Below are positions 18,624 to 27,391 of a stretch of 64,000 nucleotides of DNA, piece after piece (the stretch's first letter is position 1; each line of letters begins with the position of its first letter). Source of the DNA: Ruminiclostridium josui JCM 17888 (lineage in GTDB: Bacteria > Bacillota > Clostridia > Acetivibrionales > DSM-1351); contig NZ_JAGE01000001.1 of NCBI RefSeq assembly GCF_000526495.1, positions 2,223,501 to 2,287,500 on the forward strand, written 5' to 3'. A program made the position numbers and the translations under genes. The notes below the pieces were generated by a model. It saw only the letters and a program-made list of their open reading frames with translations. It was not told the origin of the DNA and did no database searches.

Positions 18624-20501
18624 ATGCTGGGGAAACCTTCATATGGAATAGTCATAGCAAATCGTAGGAGTTTTGGCCGTAAAACACGTATAGTTGATTA
18701 TCTTACTCAAGAATGGATGTCAATATTGACTCTTGCAATACTGCTTTTTAAATCAATAGTTCTTATGGGCTTTGTATATAGTGAGGATAAATCTATTATT
18801 GACATAGTCCGTGGTTTTAGTAATATCAGATATATGCCAGTTTGTGTAGCTTTTTTACTTGTAATCTTATCTTTTAACTTTTTAGCAAAAGGAAAAGGGC
18901 GGTTATGGCTTCTTCTGATACTCAATTTTCTATGTTCATTTCTTTTTGCATTTGATGCAGTGTACCTTAGGGCAAACGGAAATTTTCTATCAACCCAGCT
19001 TTTGAGGCAAACTGGAAATGTAAATAATATTTGGGGCAGCATTTTTGCAATGTTCAGGCCCTGTGATATAGTATTTTTTATTGATATACCAATTCTTGCA
19101 GTAATACTTATAATTACAAGAAAGATGTTTTACTCATCACCATTATTTACAAGTCTGAAAACTAGACTTATTGCTTTCGCATCATTATTTACCTTGTCTT
19201 TAGCCATTATTGTAGGCAGTTATATTGCTATTGATGTATACGGAAATAATAAATATGGTTATATTTTTCACACTTATTGGAAACCGGAAGCTACTATATG
19301 CAATGCCTCCCCTTTAGGATATCATGCATATGACTGCTATGTATTCTTTGCAGATTTCAAGCCATATGAAATATCAGAAAAAGACCGTACGGAGATTCAA
19401 AAGTGGATTGACGGTAAAAAGGAAAATTTACCTGATAACAACTTTAAAGGCATGTATAAAGGCAAAAACTTGTTAGTGTTACAAGTAGAGTCTCTAGAGA
19501 ACTTCGTTATCGGGCAGTCAGTAAACGGGCAAGAAATTACTCCTACATTGAATAAGTTGTTGAAGAACAGTATATACTTTGATAACTATTATACTCAGGT
19601 TAACGAGGGAACAAGTTCTGATGCAGACCTAATGACAAACACCTCTGTATTCCCGGTGCGAAAAGGGAGTACATTTTTCAGATTTCCATATACAGAGTAT
19701 AATTCACTGCCCAAGATAATGGAAAAGTATGGTTATTCTACTAAAGCCATTCACCCGGATGACGGTGCATACTGGAATTGGAAAGAAGCACTGACAAACA
19801 TAGGCTTTCAACAGTGTATAGACGCAAAAAGCTTCAAGATGGATGAGATAATATTTATGGGCTTAAGCGACGGTTCTTATTTCAGACAGATAAAAGATAC
19901 AATTATAAATCAGAAGCAGCCATTTTACAATTTTATGATTACTCTTACAAGTCATTCTCCATTTGAAATGCCTAAAGAGCACCAAAATTTAAAATTGGAC
20001 GACTCTCTTAATGATACAAGGCTTGGGGGTTATTTCCAGAGTATAAACTACACTGACAGATGCATTGGAAGTTTCCTTGATGAACTTGATAAGGCAGGAA
20101 TACTGGATAACACAGTAGTAGTAATTTACGGTGATCACGATTCAGTTCATAAGTATTTTGATGACCAAATCAAAGATATACAGCCGTCTCAAAGCTGGTG
20201 GCTTGAAAATGACAAAAAAATACCTCTTATTATATATGAAAAGGGGCAGATACCCCAGGTTATACACACAACCGGAGGACAGATTGATTTAATGCCAACG
20301 CTTTTATATTCTTTTGGAATAGATAAGAATGAATATGAATCTACAGTATTCGGAAGAAACCTTCTTAATACACAGCAAGACTATGTATTATTGGCTAATG
20401 GGGAATTTAGAGGAAATATTGATAAGGCTAAACAAAGTGAACTGCTGAATGGTCTTGAATACGCGGATATGGTAATAAAAACCAACTTTTTCAAAAAATA
20501 A
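18624..20501 (+). CDS. LTA synthase family sulfatase-fold membrane enzyme
   Basis: A 625-residue protein. The N-terminal ~210 residues hold about five membrane segments, followed by an extracellular sulfatase-fold domain (about 280-600). Metal and catalytic residues are visible: Glu289 (QVES), Thr330 as probable nucleophile (NEGTSSD), and Asp504-His505 (YGDHD). Such enzymes transfer glycerol-phosphate from phosphatidylglycerol to anionic cell-wall polymers. GGGAG precedes the ATG. The shikimate-kinase-like gene follows 20 bp later. Confidence 0.9.
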   Translation: MLGKPSYGIVIANRRSFGRKTRIVDYLTQEWMSILTLAILLFKSIVLMGFVYSEDKSIIDIVRGFSNIRYMPVCVAFLLVILSFNFLAKGKGRLWLLLILNFLCSFLFAFDAVYLRANGNFLSTQLLRQTGNVNNIWGSIFAMFRPCDIVFFIDIPILAVILIITRKMFYSSPLFTSLKTRLIAFASLFTLSLAIIVGSYIAIDVYGNNKYGYIFHTYWKPEATICNASPLGYHAYDCYVFFADFKPYEISEKDRTEIQKWIDGKKENLPDNNFKGMYKGKNLLVLQVESLENFVIGQSVNGQEITPTLNKLLKNSIYFDNYYTQVNEGTSSDADLMTNTSVFPVRKGSTFFRFPYTEYNSLPKIMEKYGYSTKAIHPDDGAYWNWKEALTNIGFQQCIDAKSFKMDEIIFMGLSDGSYFRQIKDTIINQKQPFYNFMITLTSHSPFEMPKEHQNLKLDDSLNDTRLGGYFQSINYTDRCIGSFLDELDKAGILDNTVVVIYGDHDSVHKYFDDQIKDIQPSQSWWLENDKKIPLIIYEKGQIPQVIHTTGGQIDLMPTLLYSFGIDKNEYESTVFGRNLLNTQQDYVLLANGEFRGNIDKAKQSELLNGLEYADMVIKTNFFKK

Positions 20502-20521
20502 AAAGGCTTTTCGGAGGGAAT

Positions 20522-21025
20522 ATGAAAAATATTATTCTTATTGGAATGCCAAGTGCGGGTAAAAGCACTGTTGGAGTTATTGTTGCAAAGCATCGGGGAA
20601 TGTCATTTATTGATACTGATGTTCTGATACAAACGACACAAGGCAGGCTGTTACAGGAAATCTTAAATAATGATGGTACAGATGCTTTCCTTAAAATAGA
20701 AGAATCAGCGATACAATCTCTCAGTTGCTCTGATACAGTTATAGCAACAGGAGGAAGTGTGGTATACAGTGAGAAGGCAATGGAGCATTTAAAAAAGATA
20801 GGAATAGTAATTTATCTATATGTAGATATGGACACTGTCTACAAAAGGCTGAAAAACCTTAAAACAAGAGGTGTTGTTTTAGGCCCCGGTCAAAGCCTGG
20901 AAGATATATATAGAAAAAGACAGCCTTTGTATGAAAAATATGCAGATATAGTAATAGATTGTTCAAAGGGTTCAATTGATTCAACAGTGGAAATGATACA
21001 TGAAAAACTTGATTCCTTGTCATAA
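20522..21025 (+). CDS. Shikimate-kinase-like P-loop kinase
   Basis: A 167-residue P-loop kinase with Walker A GMPSAGKST (8-16) and the DTD motif (31-33) of shikimate kinases. The overall layout, including the PLYEKYADIVID end, fits that family. The residues that hold shikimate differ: FxxxE has Lys where the canonical Arg is expected, and the GGG loop reads TGGSVV with one Gly fewer. Its substrate is therefore open. GGAGG precedes the ATG. No other aro genes are near. Confidence 0.75.
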   Translation: MKNIILIGMPSAGKSTVGVIVAKHRGMSFIDTDVLIQTTQGRLLQEILNNDGTDAFLKIEESAIQSLSCSDTVIATGGSVVYSEKAMEHLKKIGIVIYLYVDMDTVYKRLKNLKTRGVVLGPGQSLEDIYRKRQPLYEKYADIVIDCSKGSIDSTVEMIHEKLDSLS

Positions 21026-21049
21026 AACTTGAAATGAAATATAATTATT

Positions 21050-21080
21050 ATGCCGGATAGAAATTATCCGGCATTTATAA
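21050..21080 (+). terminator. Hairpin after the shikimate-kinase-like gene
   Basis: A 10-bp perfect stem ATGCCGGATA / TATCCGGCAT with a GAAAT loop; the following TTATAAT is a weak T-tract. Confidence 0.65.
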
Positions 21081-21141
21081 TGTTAATTACTTAATCCGAT
21101 AAATTATTTCTAGCAATATACTTGATGGTACGGAGGGAAAA

Positions 21142-23553
21142 ATGGATTTATTAAGCGGCTTGAACAAAGAGCAAAAAGAAGCAGTACTCCACAATGAAGG
21201 TCCTCTTTTGATATTGGCCGGTGCGGGGTCAGGAAAAACAAGAGTACTTACTCATAGGATAGCCTATCTTATTGAGCAATATGGAGTATACCCTTCAAAT
21301 ATACTGGCTATAACCTTTACCAATAAGGCAGCAAGAGAAATGAAAGAGAGGATAGCCGGACTTATAGGTGATTTGAGTAATGATATGTGGGTGGGTACCT
21401 TTCACTCCATTTGTATAAGAATACTCAGAAGGGATATCGAGAGACTTGGTTACGACAGAAGTTTTGTAATATATGACACTCAGGATCAACTGGTAGTAAT
21501 TAAGGAATGTCTTAAAGAATTAAACTTGAACGAAAAGAACTTTCCTCCTAAATCAGTCCTTGAAACAATAGGAAAGCAGAAAGATGAACTTATAGATGCC
21601 GAACAATATGAGAAACAGTATGCATCAGATTTTAGAATGGGTAAGATTGCAAAAGTTTACAAACTTTATGAAAAGAAACTTAAAGCAAATAATGCTTTAG
21701 ATTTCGATGATATTATAATGAATACTATAAAGCTTTTTGACAAGTACCCGGAAGTTATTGAATATTATCAAAAAAGGTTCAGATATATTCTTGTTGACGA
21801 GTATCAGGATACAAATACTGCCCAGTACATGCTTGTCCGTAAATTGTCTCAGGCACATGAAAACCTTTGTGTTGTAGGTGACGATGACCAGTCAATATAC
21901 GGATGGAGAGGCGCAAATATCAGAAATATCCTTGATTTTGAGAAGGATTTCAAGAAATGCCGTACTATCAAGCTGGAGCAAAACTATAGGTCAACACAGA
22001 ACATATTGGATGCTGCAAACCATGTAATTGGTAATAATACAGGCAGAAAAAGCAAGAGACTCTGGACCGACAATAAGGGTGGAAGTAAAATAGTAATATG
22101 TGAAAATGATAATGAACATGAAGAGGCTCTATATACAGCAAGGGAAATTCAGCGGTTGATAAATGATGAAGATAGAAAATACAAGGATTTTGCAGTACTT
22201 TATAGAATTAATGCCCAATCCCGTGTATTGGAAGAAATGTTTATGAGGGAAGGAATACCCTACAAGATTGTTGGGGGACAAAAATTCTATGACAGAAAAG
22301 AAATAAAAGATATAATTGCATATATGCGGTTGATACAAAACCCCGGGGATAATGTAAGCCTGAAAAGAATTATCAACGTGCCAAAAAGGGGAATAGGGGA
22401 TGCAACGGTTGAAAATGCAGAGGTATTAGCATACCAGGCAAATGTGTCCTTGTTTACGGTTATTTCAAATTCAGAAGAGTTTCCAGCATTAAAAAGGGCG
22501 TCTCAGAAATTAGGAAACTTTTCACTTATGATTAATAAATTCAGGACTATGAAAGAAAACATGTCAGTATCCCAACTGCTTGATATAGTAGTTGAAGATT
22601 CAGGGATCCTGAGAGAGTATGAGCTTGAGAATACAGTTGAAGCTCAATCAAGAATTGAAAATATAAAAGAATTAAAATCAGTTGCCATGGAGTTTGAAAA
22701 ACAAAGTGAGGACAACTCACTGGAAGAATTCCTTGCACATATATCTTTGGTTTCGGACATTGACAGTCTCCAAGAGGACCAGGATTACGTGGTTCTTATG
22801 ACAATGCATAGTGCAAAGGGACTGGAATTTCCGGTTGTATTTATTCCTGGTCTGGAAGAAGGTGTTTTCCCGGGTTACAGGGCAATTACCGAGGGGCCGG
22901 AACAGCTTGAAGAAGAGAGAAGGCTTTGCTATGTAGGTATTACCCGAGCAAGGGAGAAACTCTATATGTCAAATGCCCGTTTCAGAACTCTTTTCGGGAA
23001 TTCAAGCTACAACAGACCATCCAGATTTTTAGCAGAGATACCAGAAGAACTTGTGGAATATCCATTTAAATCCTCAGCAAGTTCCTCAAGATCCAAGGAA
23101 ACATTCTCGTGGGGTAAGAGTTCTGGTTCCAGCAATGCTCAGACATGGAGTACAGCCAAGAATTCCGGATTACAGTCTGCTTTTGGTACCCCAAAAACAA
23201 CTTCCTCAACAACTTCAAGTATACCTGTTGGTTCCGGTTCCTTGAAGGATTTATTAAATTCAAATCTTGTTACACGTGGATTTGGGGGAAGTTCATTAGG
23301 TACATCGGTAAAAAGTCCTGCCGGTCATCAGAGTAATAGCTTTGGGAGAAGTATAACGACGAAACCTTCATCGGGGGGAACCAATACATTGGGTGATTTC
23401 AATGTAGGGGATAAAGTTGAGCATAAAAAATTTGGACAAGGAACTATTTCAAAGGTAACAGCGGACAGCGGCGATCAAGTATTGGAAATACAGTTTGAAG
23501 GGGCTGGAATGAGAAGGCTAATGGCTTCTATGGCAAATCTAAGAAGATTATAA
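21142..23553 (+). CDS. pcrA: ATP-dependent DNA helicase PcrA (UvrD family)
   Basis: An 803-residue SF1A helicase. Motif I AGAGSGKT is at 26-33, followed by FTNKAAREM, DEYQDTN (motif II), GDDDQSIYGWRGA (motif III), QNYRS (motif IV), MTMHSAKGLEFPVVF (motif V) and VGITRARE (motif VI). The C-terminal tail is Ser/Thr-rich, ending in a Tudor-like fold (about 750-803, VGDKVEHKKFGQGTI) that binds RNA polymerase in PcrA. It unwinds DNA in repair and in rolling-circle plasmid replication. CGGAGGG precedes the ATG. Confidence 0.97.
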   Translation: MDLLSGLNKEQKEAVLHNEGPLLILAGAGSGKTRVLTHRIAYLIEQYGVYPSNILAITFTNKAAREMKERIAGLIGDLSNDMWVGTFHSICIRILRRDIERLGYDRSFVIYDTQDQLVVIKECLKELNLNEKNFPPKSVLETIGKQKDELIDAEQYEKQYASDFRMGKIAKVYKLYEKKLKANNALDFDDIIMNTIKLFDKYPEVIEYYQKRFRYILVDEYQDTNTAQYMLVRKLSQAHENLCVVGDDDQSIYGWRGANIRNILDFEKDFKKCRTIKLEQNYRSTQNILDAANHVIGNNTGRKSKRLWTDNKGGSKIVICENDNEHEEALYTAREIQRLINDEDRKYKDFAVLYRINAQSRVLEEMFMREGIPYKIVGGQKFYDRKEIKDIIAYMRLIQNPGDNVSLKRIINVPKRGIGDATVENAEVLAYQANVSLFTVISNSEEFPALKRASQKLGNFSLMINKFRTMKENMSVSQLLDIVVEDSGILREYELENTVEAQSRIENIKELKSVAMEFEKQSEDNSLEEFLAHISLVSDIDSLQEDQDYVVLMTMHSAKGLEFPVVFIPGLEEGVFPGYRAITEGPEQLEEERRLCYVGITRAREKLYMSNARFRTLFGNSSYNRPSRFLAEIPEELVEYPFKSSASSSRSKETFSWGKSSGSSNAQTWSTAKNSGLQSAFGTPKTTSSTTSSIPVGSGSLKDLLNSNLVTRGFGGSSLGTSVKSPAGHQSNSFGRSITTKPSSGGTNTLGDFNVGDKVEHKKFGQGTISKVTADSGDQVLEIQFEGAGMRRLMASMANLRRL

Positions 23554-23576
23554 AACAAAGGGTTGGTGTTAATTTA

Positions 23577-24929
23577 ATGGCATTTAGAGAAGGTTTTGTT
23601 TGGGGTACAGCAACAGCATCATATCAGATTGAGGGTGCTGTAAAAGAAGGTGGCAGAGGAGAGTCTGTTTGGGACGAATTTTGCAGAATGAAAGGAACAA
23701 TAGCTGATGGCGATAACGGGGACTTTGCCTGTGATAGCTATCACAGGTATTCCGAGGACATACAGCTTATGAAACAGATTGGTATTAAAGCATACAGGTT
23801 TTCCATCAGTTGGAGTAGAATTTTGCCTGACGGTATAGGTGAAATAAATATGGAAGGTGTAAATTACTATAACAATCTTATTAATGAGTTGATTGAAAAT
23901 GGTATTGAGCCATATGTAACTTTATTTCACTGGGACTACCCCATGGAGCTCCAATATAAGGGCGGATGGTTAAATCCTGAAAGTCCTCGTTGGTTCGAAA
24001 ATTATGCGGCAATTTGTTCAAGACTATTTTCCGACAGAGTAAAGTACTGGGTAACTAGTAATGAACCTCAATGTTACATTGGATTTGGTTACGGCACAGG
24101 TTGGCATGCACCGGGCTTAAAGCTTCCGGTAAACCAGGTTGTAAGAGCATGGCATCATAATTTAAAGGGATTAGGACTGGCTACAAAAGCAATACGTGAA
24201 AATGCTAAAGGGGAAGTGAAAGTAGGGTTGGTATCCTGCGGAGAAGTTGGAATACCAGCATCTGATAGGGAAGCAGACATGCAGGCTGCACGTAATGTGC
24301 TTTTTGACAGAGAGCGTTCTGAGGATTCAATTGACTTTGGATATGGTGACCTTTTTGAGCCTGCAATAAAAGGAGAGTATCCGAAAAGGCTAATACCATA
24401 TCTTCCTAAAGGTTGGCAGGAAGACATGAAGGATATCTGTGTTCCTCTCGATTATATAGGAATAAATGTTTATATTGGTTCAATTGTGGAAGCATGCGAG
24501 GATAAAAAATACAGATACCTTAAACTGCCTGTTGGCATAGGTAAAACCTCCATGGAATGGTCTTTTAAACCGGAAACTCTGTACTGGGTAACTAGATTTA
24601 TATCTGAAAGATATAATCTACCTGTATACATTACAGAAAATGGAATGGCAAATAACGACTGGATAAGCACTGACGGAAAAATTAATGATACTCAAAGAGA
24701 AGATTATATGAATCAATATCTCTCTGCTCTGTCAAAGTCTATAGATGACGGGGCCGATGTAAGAGGATATTTTTACTGGTCACTTCTTGACAACTTTGAG
24801 TGGGCATACGGATATGCAAAGCGATTTGGATTAGTATATGTAGATTATAGTGATTACAGCCGTACACTAAAACAGTCGGCATTACGATATAAAAAAATTA
24901 TTGAAACAAATGGCGAAATTTTAAAATAA
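23577..24929 (+). CDS. GH1 beta-glucosidase
   Basis: A 450-residue GH1 glycosidase of the usual length starting at FVWGTATASYQIEGA. The acid-base Glu is in TSNEPQ (about residue 163) and the nucleophile in YITENG (about 351). There is no signal peptide, so it is intracellular and likely hydrolyses imported cellodextrins such as cellobiose. This fits a cellulose degrader. GGTTGG before the ATG is a weak ribosome site. It ends at a strong terminator. Confidence 0.94.
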   Translation: MAFREGFVWGTATASYQIEGAVKEGGRGESVWDEFCRMKGTIADGDNGDFACDSYHRYSEDIQLMKQIGIKAYRFSISWSRILPDGIGEINMEGVNYYNNLINELIENGIEPYVTLFHWDYPMELQYKGGWLNPESPRWFENYAAICSRLFSDRVKYWVTSNEPQCYIGFGYGTGWHAPGLKLPVNQVVRAWHHNLKGLGLATKAIRENAKGEVKVGLVSCGEVGIPASDREADMQAARNVLFDRERSEDSIDFGYGDLFEPAIKGEYPKRLIPYLPKGWQEDMKDICVPLDYIGINVYIGSIVEACEDKKYRYLKLPVGIGKTSMEWSFKPETLYWVTRFISERYNLPVYITENGMANNDWISTDGKINDTQREDYMNQYLSALSKSIDDGADVRGYFYWSLLDNFEWAYGYAKRFGLVYVDYSDYSRTLKQSALRYKKIIETNGEILK

Positions 24930-24939
24930 ATATATCTTT

Positions 24940-24990
24940 AAAAAAAGTTTTAGAAAAATTTATCTTTTTCTAAAACTTTTTTTATTTTTA
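24940..24990 (+). terminator. Intrinsic terminator after the GH1 gene
   Basis: A long A/T-rich stem (AAAAAAAGTTTTAGAAAAA paired with its complement at 24965-24983) with a very short loop, followed by ATTTTTATG. The near symmetry suggests it could act in both directions. Confidence 0.8.
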
Positions 24991-25035
24991 TGTGTATATA
25001 TAGACAAGGCACATAAAAAGGGTGGGAAAAAGTAT

Positions 25036-25605
25036 TTGGATGTTTCGGATATAACAATACTGAAAGAATATAAAAAGAATAACAGACGCGGTTTGGAACT
25101 TGTCTATGACAGATATAAGAAATATGTTTATACCATAGCATTCCATTATGCCGGTAATAAGGAAGATGCTTTGGATATAACCCAGGAGGTTTTCATATCT
25201 GTTTTTAAATCAATGGAAGGATTCAAAGAACAGTTTTCTCTGCTGCCTTGGATTAAAAAAATTACCGTAAATAAGTGCCTTAATTTTTTGAGAAGTAAGA
25301 AAACAAACGTATCTCTTAATGAAACTAATGAAAACGGAGATGAACTACAAAATATTATTGGCTCAAATGAAACAACAGATGATGCAGTCTTATGTAAAGA
25401 TACAAAGCAAATACTTCAACAATTAATTGTAAGACTTCCTGAGCGGGAGAGAATGGTAGTACTGCTGAGACACGCAAAGCAAATGAAATACAGTGAAATT
25501 GCAAATGTAATGAAGCTTCCGCCGGGTACTGTAAAAACACTTATACATAGAGCAAGAAAGTCAATCAAGGAAAATATGATTAGCTTGGGTATTTGGGAGG
25601 TATAG
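25036..25605 (+). CDS. ECF-like sigma factor
   Basis: A 189-residue RNA polymerase sigma factor with region 2 (about 20-85, YAGNKEDALDITQEVFISVFKSM) and region 4 (about 130-180, MKYSEIANVMKLPPGTVKTLIHRARK), and no region 1 or 3. No in-frame ATG exists near the front, so the TTG at 25036, ten bases after GGTGG, is taken as start. The downstream gene has a zinc anti-sigma signature and begins three bases after this stop, so they form a sigma/anti-sigma pair. Confidence 0.9.
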   Translation: MDVSDITILKEYKKNNRRGLELVYDRYKKYVYTIAFHYAGNKEDALDITQEVFISVFKSMEGFKEQFSLLPWIKKITVNKCLNFLRSKKTNVSLNETNENGDELQNIIGSNETTDDAVLCKDTKQILQQLIVRLPERERMVVLLRHAKQMKYSEIANVMKLPPGTVKTLIHRARKSIKENMISLGIWEV

Positions 25606-25607
25606 AC

Positions 25608-26006
25608 ATGAGCTGTGACAAAGTAGATGCTTCATTGCTTCAGGACTTTTTAGAGAGTACAATAGATCCCCTTGAAAAAATATTTGTTGAAAATCATTTA
25701 AAAATATGTAAGGAATGTAGAAGAGAATTATCAGAGTTAAAGCTGTTGCTTTATGACCTTGATGATAAAAGTAATTATGTAATTGACATTCCGACAGAGT
25801 TGGAAACCATGAGAGATGATATAATTGACTCCTTTTTAGGGAAAAGGAAAAGCCCATCAAAGAAAATTATTGAAATGCAGATTGAAACTGTCAAAACTAC
25901 AGGAAAATTTATTGAGTTTTTGCCAGGGGCAAAGCAAGCTCCAAAAATTTTAAAGCAAGCATCAAAAGGATTAAAGCGAGGAGTCAAAAAAATAATTGCC
26001 AAGTAA
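25608..26006 (+). CDS. Probable soluble zinc anti-sigma factor
   Basis: A 133-residue protein with the zinc-binding HxxxCxxC of anti-sigma factors (HLKICKEC near residues 36-43). The start at 25608 has GGGAGG seven bases upstream. There is no transmembrane segment: the C-terminal third is basic and helical. It would bind the sigma factor encoded directly upstream and release it in response to a cytoplasmic or redox signal; the trigger is inference. Confidence 0.8.
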   Translation: MSCDKVDASLLQDFLESTIDPLEKIFVENHLKICKECRRELSELKLLLYDLDDKSNYVIDIPTELETMRDDIIDSFLGKRKSPSKKIIEMQIETVKTTGKFIEFLPGAKQAPKILKQASKGLKRGVKKIIAK

Positions 26007-26027
26007 TACATATAAACGGAGGCATGA

Positions 26028-26726
26028 ATGGTAGCTCTTATAATAGCTCTTAAAATAATTTTATATATGTTTTTGATTATTGCAGCCTTAGTTTTATTAG
26101 TTATTTTTGTACCTTTCAAATACTACGCAGAGGGCTCAAAGTATGAGACTATTTCTGTAAAAGGCAATGCATATTGGCTTTTTGGTGCTGTTAAGATAAA
26201 CTTCAACTACAGCACACAAGATGGATTTGGTACAAAATTCAGCTGGTTTGGCTTTAAACATGGCTTTAAGAAGAAAAATGAAGACAAGTCAGTAAAAGAA
26301 GCTCAGGAAATTACAAAAAAAAAGGTAAAGAAATCAAAGGAAAAGCCGGCATACAGTTACATTAAATATGAAGTGCTTGTACAGTGCTTAAAATCAGTTT
26401 TTAAAATACTAAACCATTTCAAACCAAGCAAATTCAGAATAGATGCAAAAGTAGGTTTTGAAGACCCAATGTACACGGGCCTGCTATGTGCTATAAAAAA
26501 TGTATGCTTTGCAATTTTTAATAAAGACAGCATTCGTATTCAGACAAATTTTGAAGGCGAAATGCTAGAGGGTAGCTTTTTAATTGGCGGAGGAATTCAA
26601 ATTTTCTATTTAATACTAGTTGGAATAGAATTTGTTTTTACAAAGCCTTTCAAAAATATATTGTATAAAAATATTAAGTATAAAATTAATAGGAGGCTAA
26701 AAAAATGGCGAATAATTTCAATTTAA
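26028..26726 (+). CDS. DUF2953 membrane protein (YtfI-like)
   Basis: A 232-residue protein with an N-terminal membrane segment (about 4-28), a charged middle region (about 85-110) and a C-terminal part with a second hydrophobic stretch, as in DUF2953. In Bacillus subtilis the relative YtfI sits next to ytfJ, and the same order is seen here. ACGGAGG precedes the ATG. The end overlaps the ytfJ/gerW start by 22 bases, so the two are translationally coupled. It is likely sporulation related. Confidence 0.85.
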   Translation: MVALIIALKIILYMFLIIAALVLLVIFVPFKYYAEGSKYETISVKGNAYWLFGAVKINFNYSTQDGFGTKFSWFGFKHGFKKKNEDKSVKEAQEITKKKVKKSKEKPAYSYIKYEVLVQCLKSVFKILNHFKPSKFRIDAKVGFEDPMYTGLLCAIKNVCFAIFNKDSIRIQTNFEGEMLEGSFLIGGGIQIFYLILVGIEFVFTKPFKNILYKNIKYKINRRLKKWRIISI

Positions 26727-27094
26727 ATGAAAGCGTGAGTGTTATTTTTGACAAACTGGAAAATTTCTTAAAGACAAAGACAGTAGTGGGTGAACCTATA
26801 AAGATTGGTGATGTAACATTGGTACCGTTTATAAATATGAGCTTTGGTCTTGGAATAGGTGGAGGTACCGGTAATGATGAAAAAGGCATGGGAGGAGAAG
26901 GCGGAGGAGGAGGAACAGGAGCAAGTATTTCTCCTACAGCTGTTCTGGTTATAAGCAGTGACAAGGTAGAACTTCTTCCTATAAAGAAATCCGGCGGTTT
27001 GGACAAATTACTTGATATGGTACCGGGTATTGTAGAAAAGATACAAGATAAAAAGGAAGAGAAAAACTCTAAAAATGAGTTAGAGGAAGAGTAA
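26705..27094 (+). CDS. gerW: GerW (YtfJ) family sporulation protein
   Basis: A 129-residue GerW/YtfJ protein. It has the family core VVGEPIKIGDVTLVPFINMSFGLG (about 28-51), a Gly-rich linker (56-75) and the ISPTAVLVISSDKVELLPI segment. In Bacillus it is a spore inner-membrane-associated protein needed for proper germination. AGGAGG lies close before the ATG, within the end of the upstream gene. The ytfI-ytfJ order is conserved in Firmicutes. Confidence 0.93.
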   Translation: MANNFNLNESVSVIFDKLENFLKTKTVVGEPIKIGDVTLVPFINMSFGLGIGGGTGNDEKGMGGEGGGGGTGASISPTAVLVISSDKVELLPIKKSGGLDKLLDMVPGIVEKIQDKKEEKNSKNELEEE

Positions 27095-27132
27095 TAGCTA
27101 TATAATAATCATAAAACAAGATAAAACCGTAA

Positions 27133-27172
27133 AAAACTGCTTGAAAAAGATAAATTCAAGCAGTTTTTTTAC
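27133..27172 (+). terminator. Intrinsic terminator after gerW
   Basis: An 11-bp stem AACTGCTTGAA / TTCAAGCAGTT followed by TTTTTT. The remaining ~220 bp to the GH5 gene show AT-rich sequence without a clear consensus promoter. Confidence 0.85.
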
Positions 27173-27391
27173 ATTAATAATTCATACTGAATTCCTTTCT
27201 CGTACTTTTAAACAAATTAATGGTAAAATTAGATATATTAATCTATTTATCTATATCAAACCAATCTATCACTTTTCGCAGCCAAATTCCATAGAGAGGA
27301 GGATAATTTTGTTAGTTTGTTACAGGTGAATCGAAAGTGAGAATAAAAGAGAATCATCTATATTAAAAGTAAGAAAGGAAGGATAAACAAT

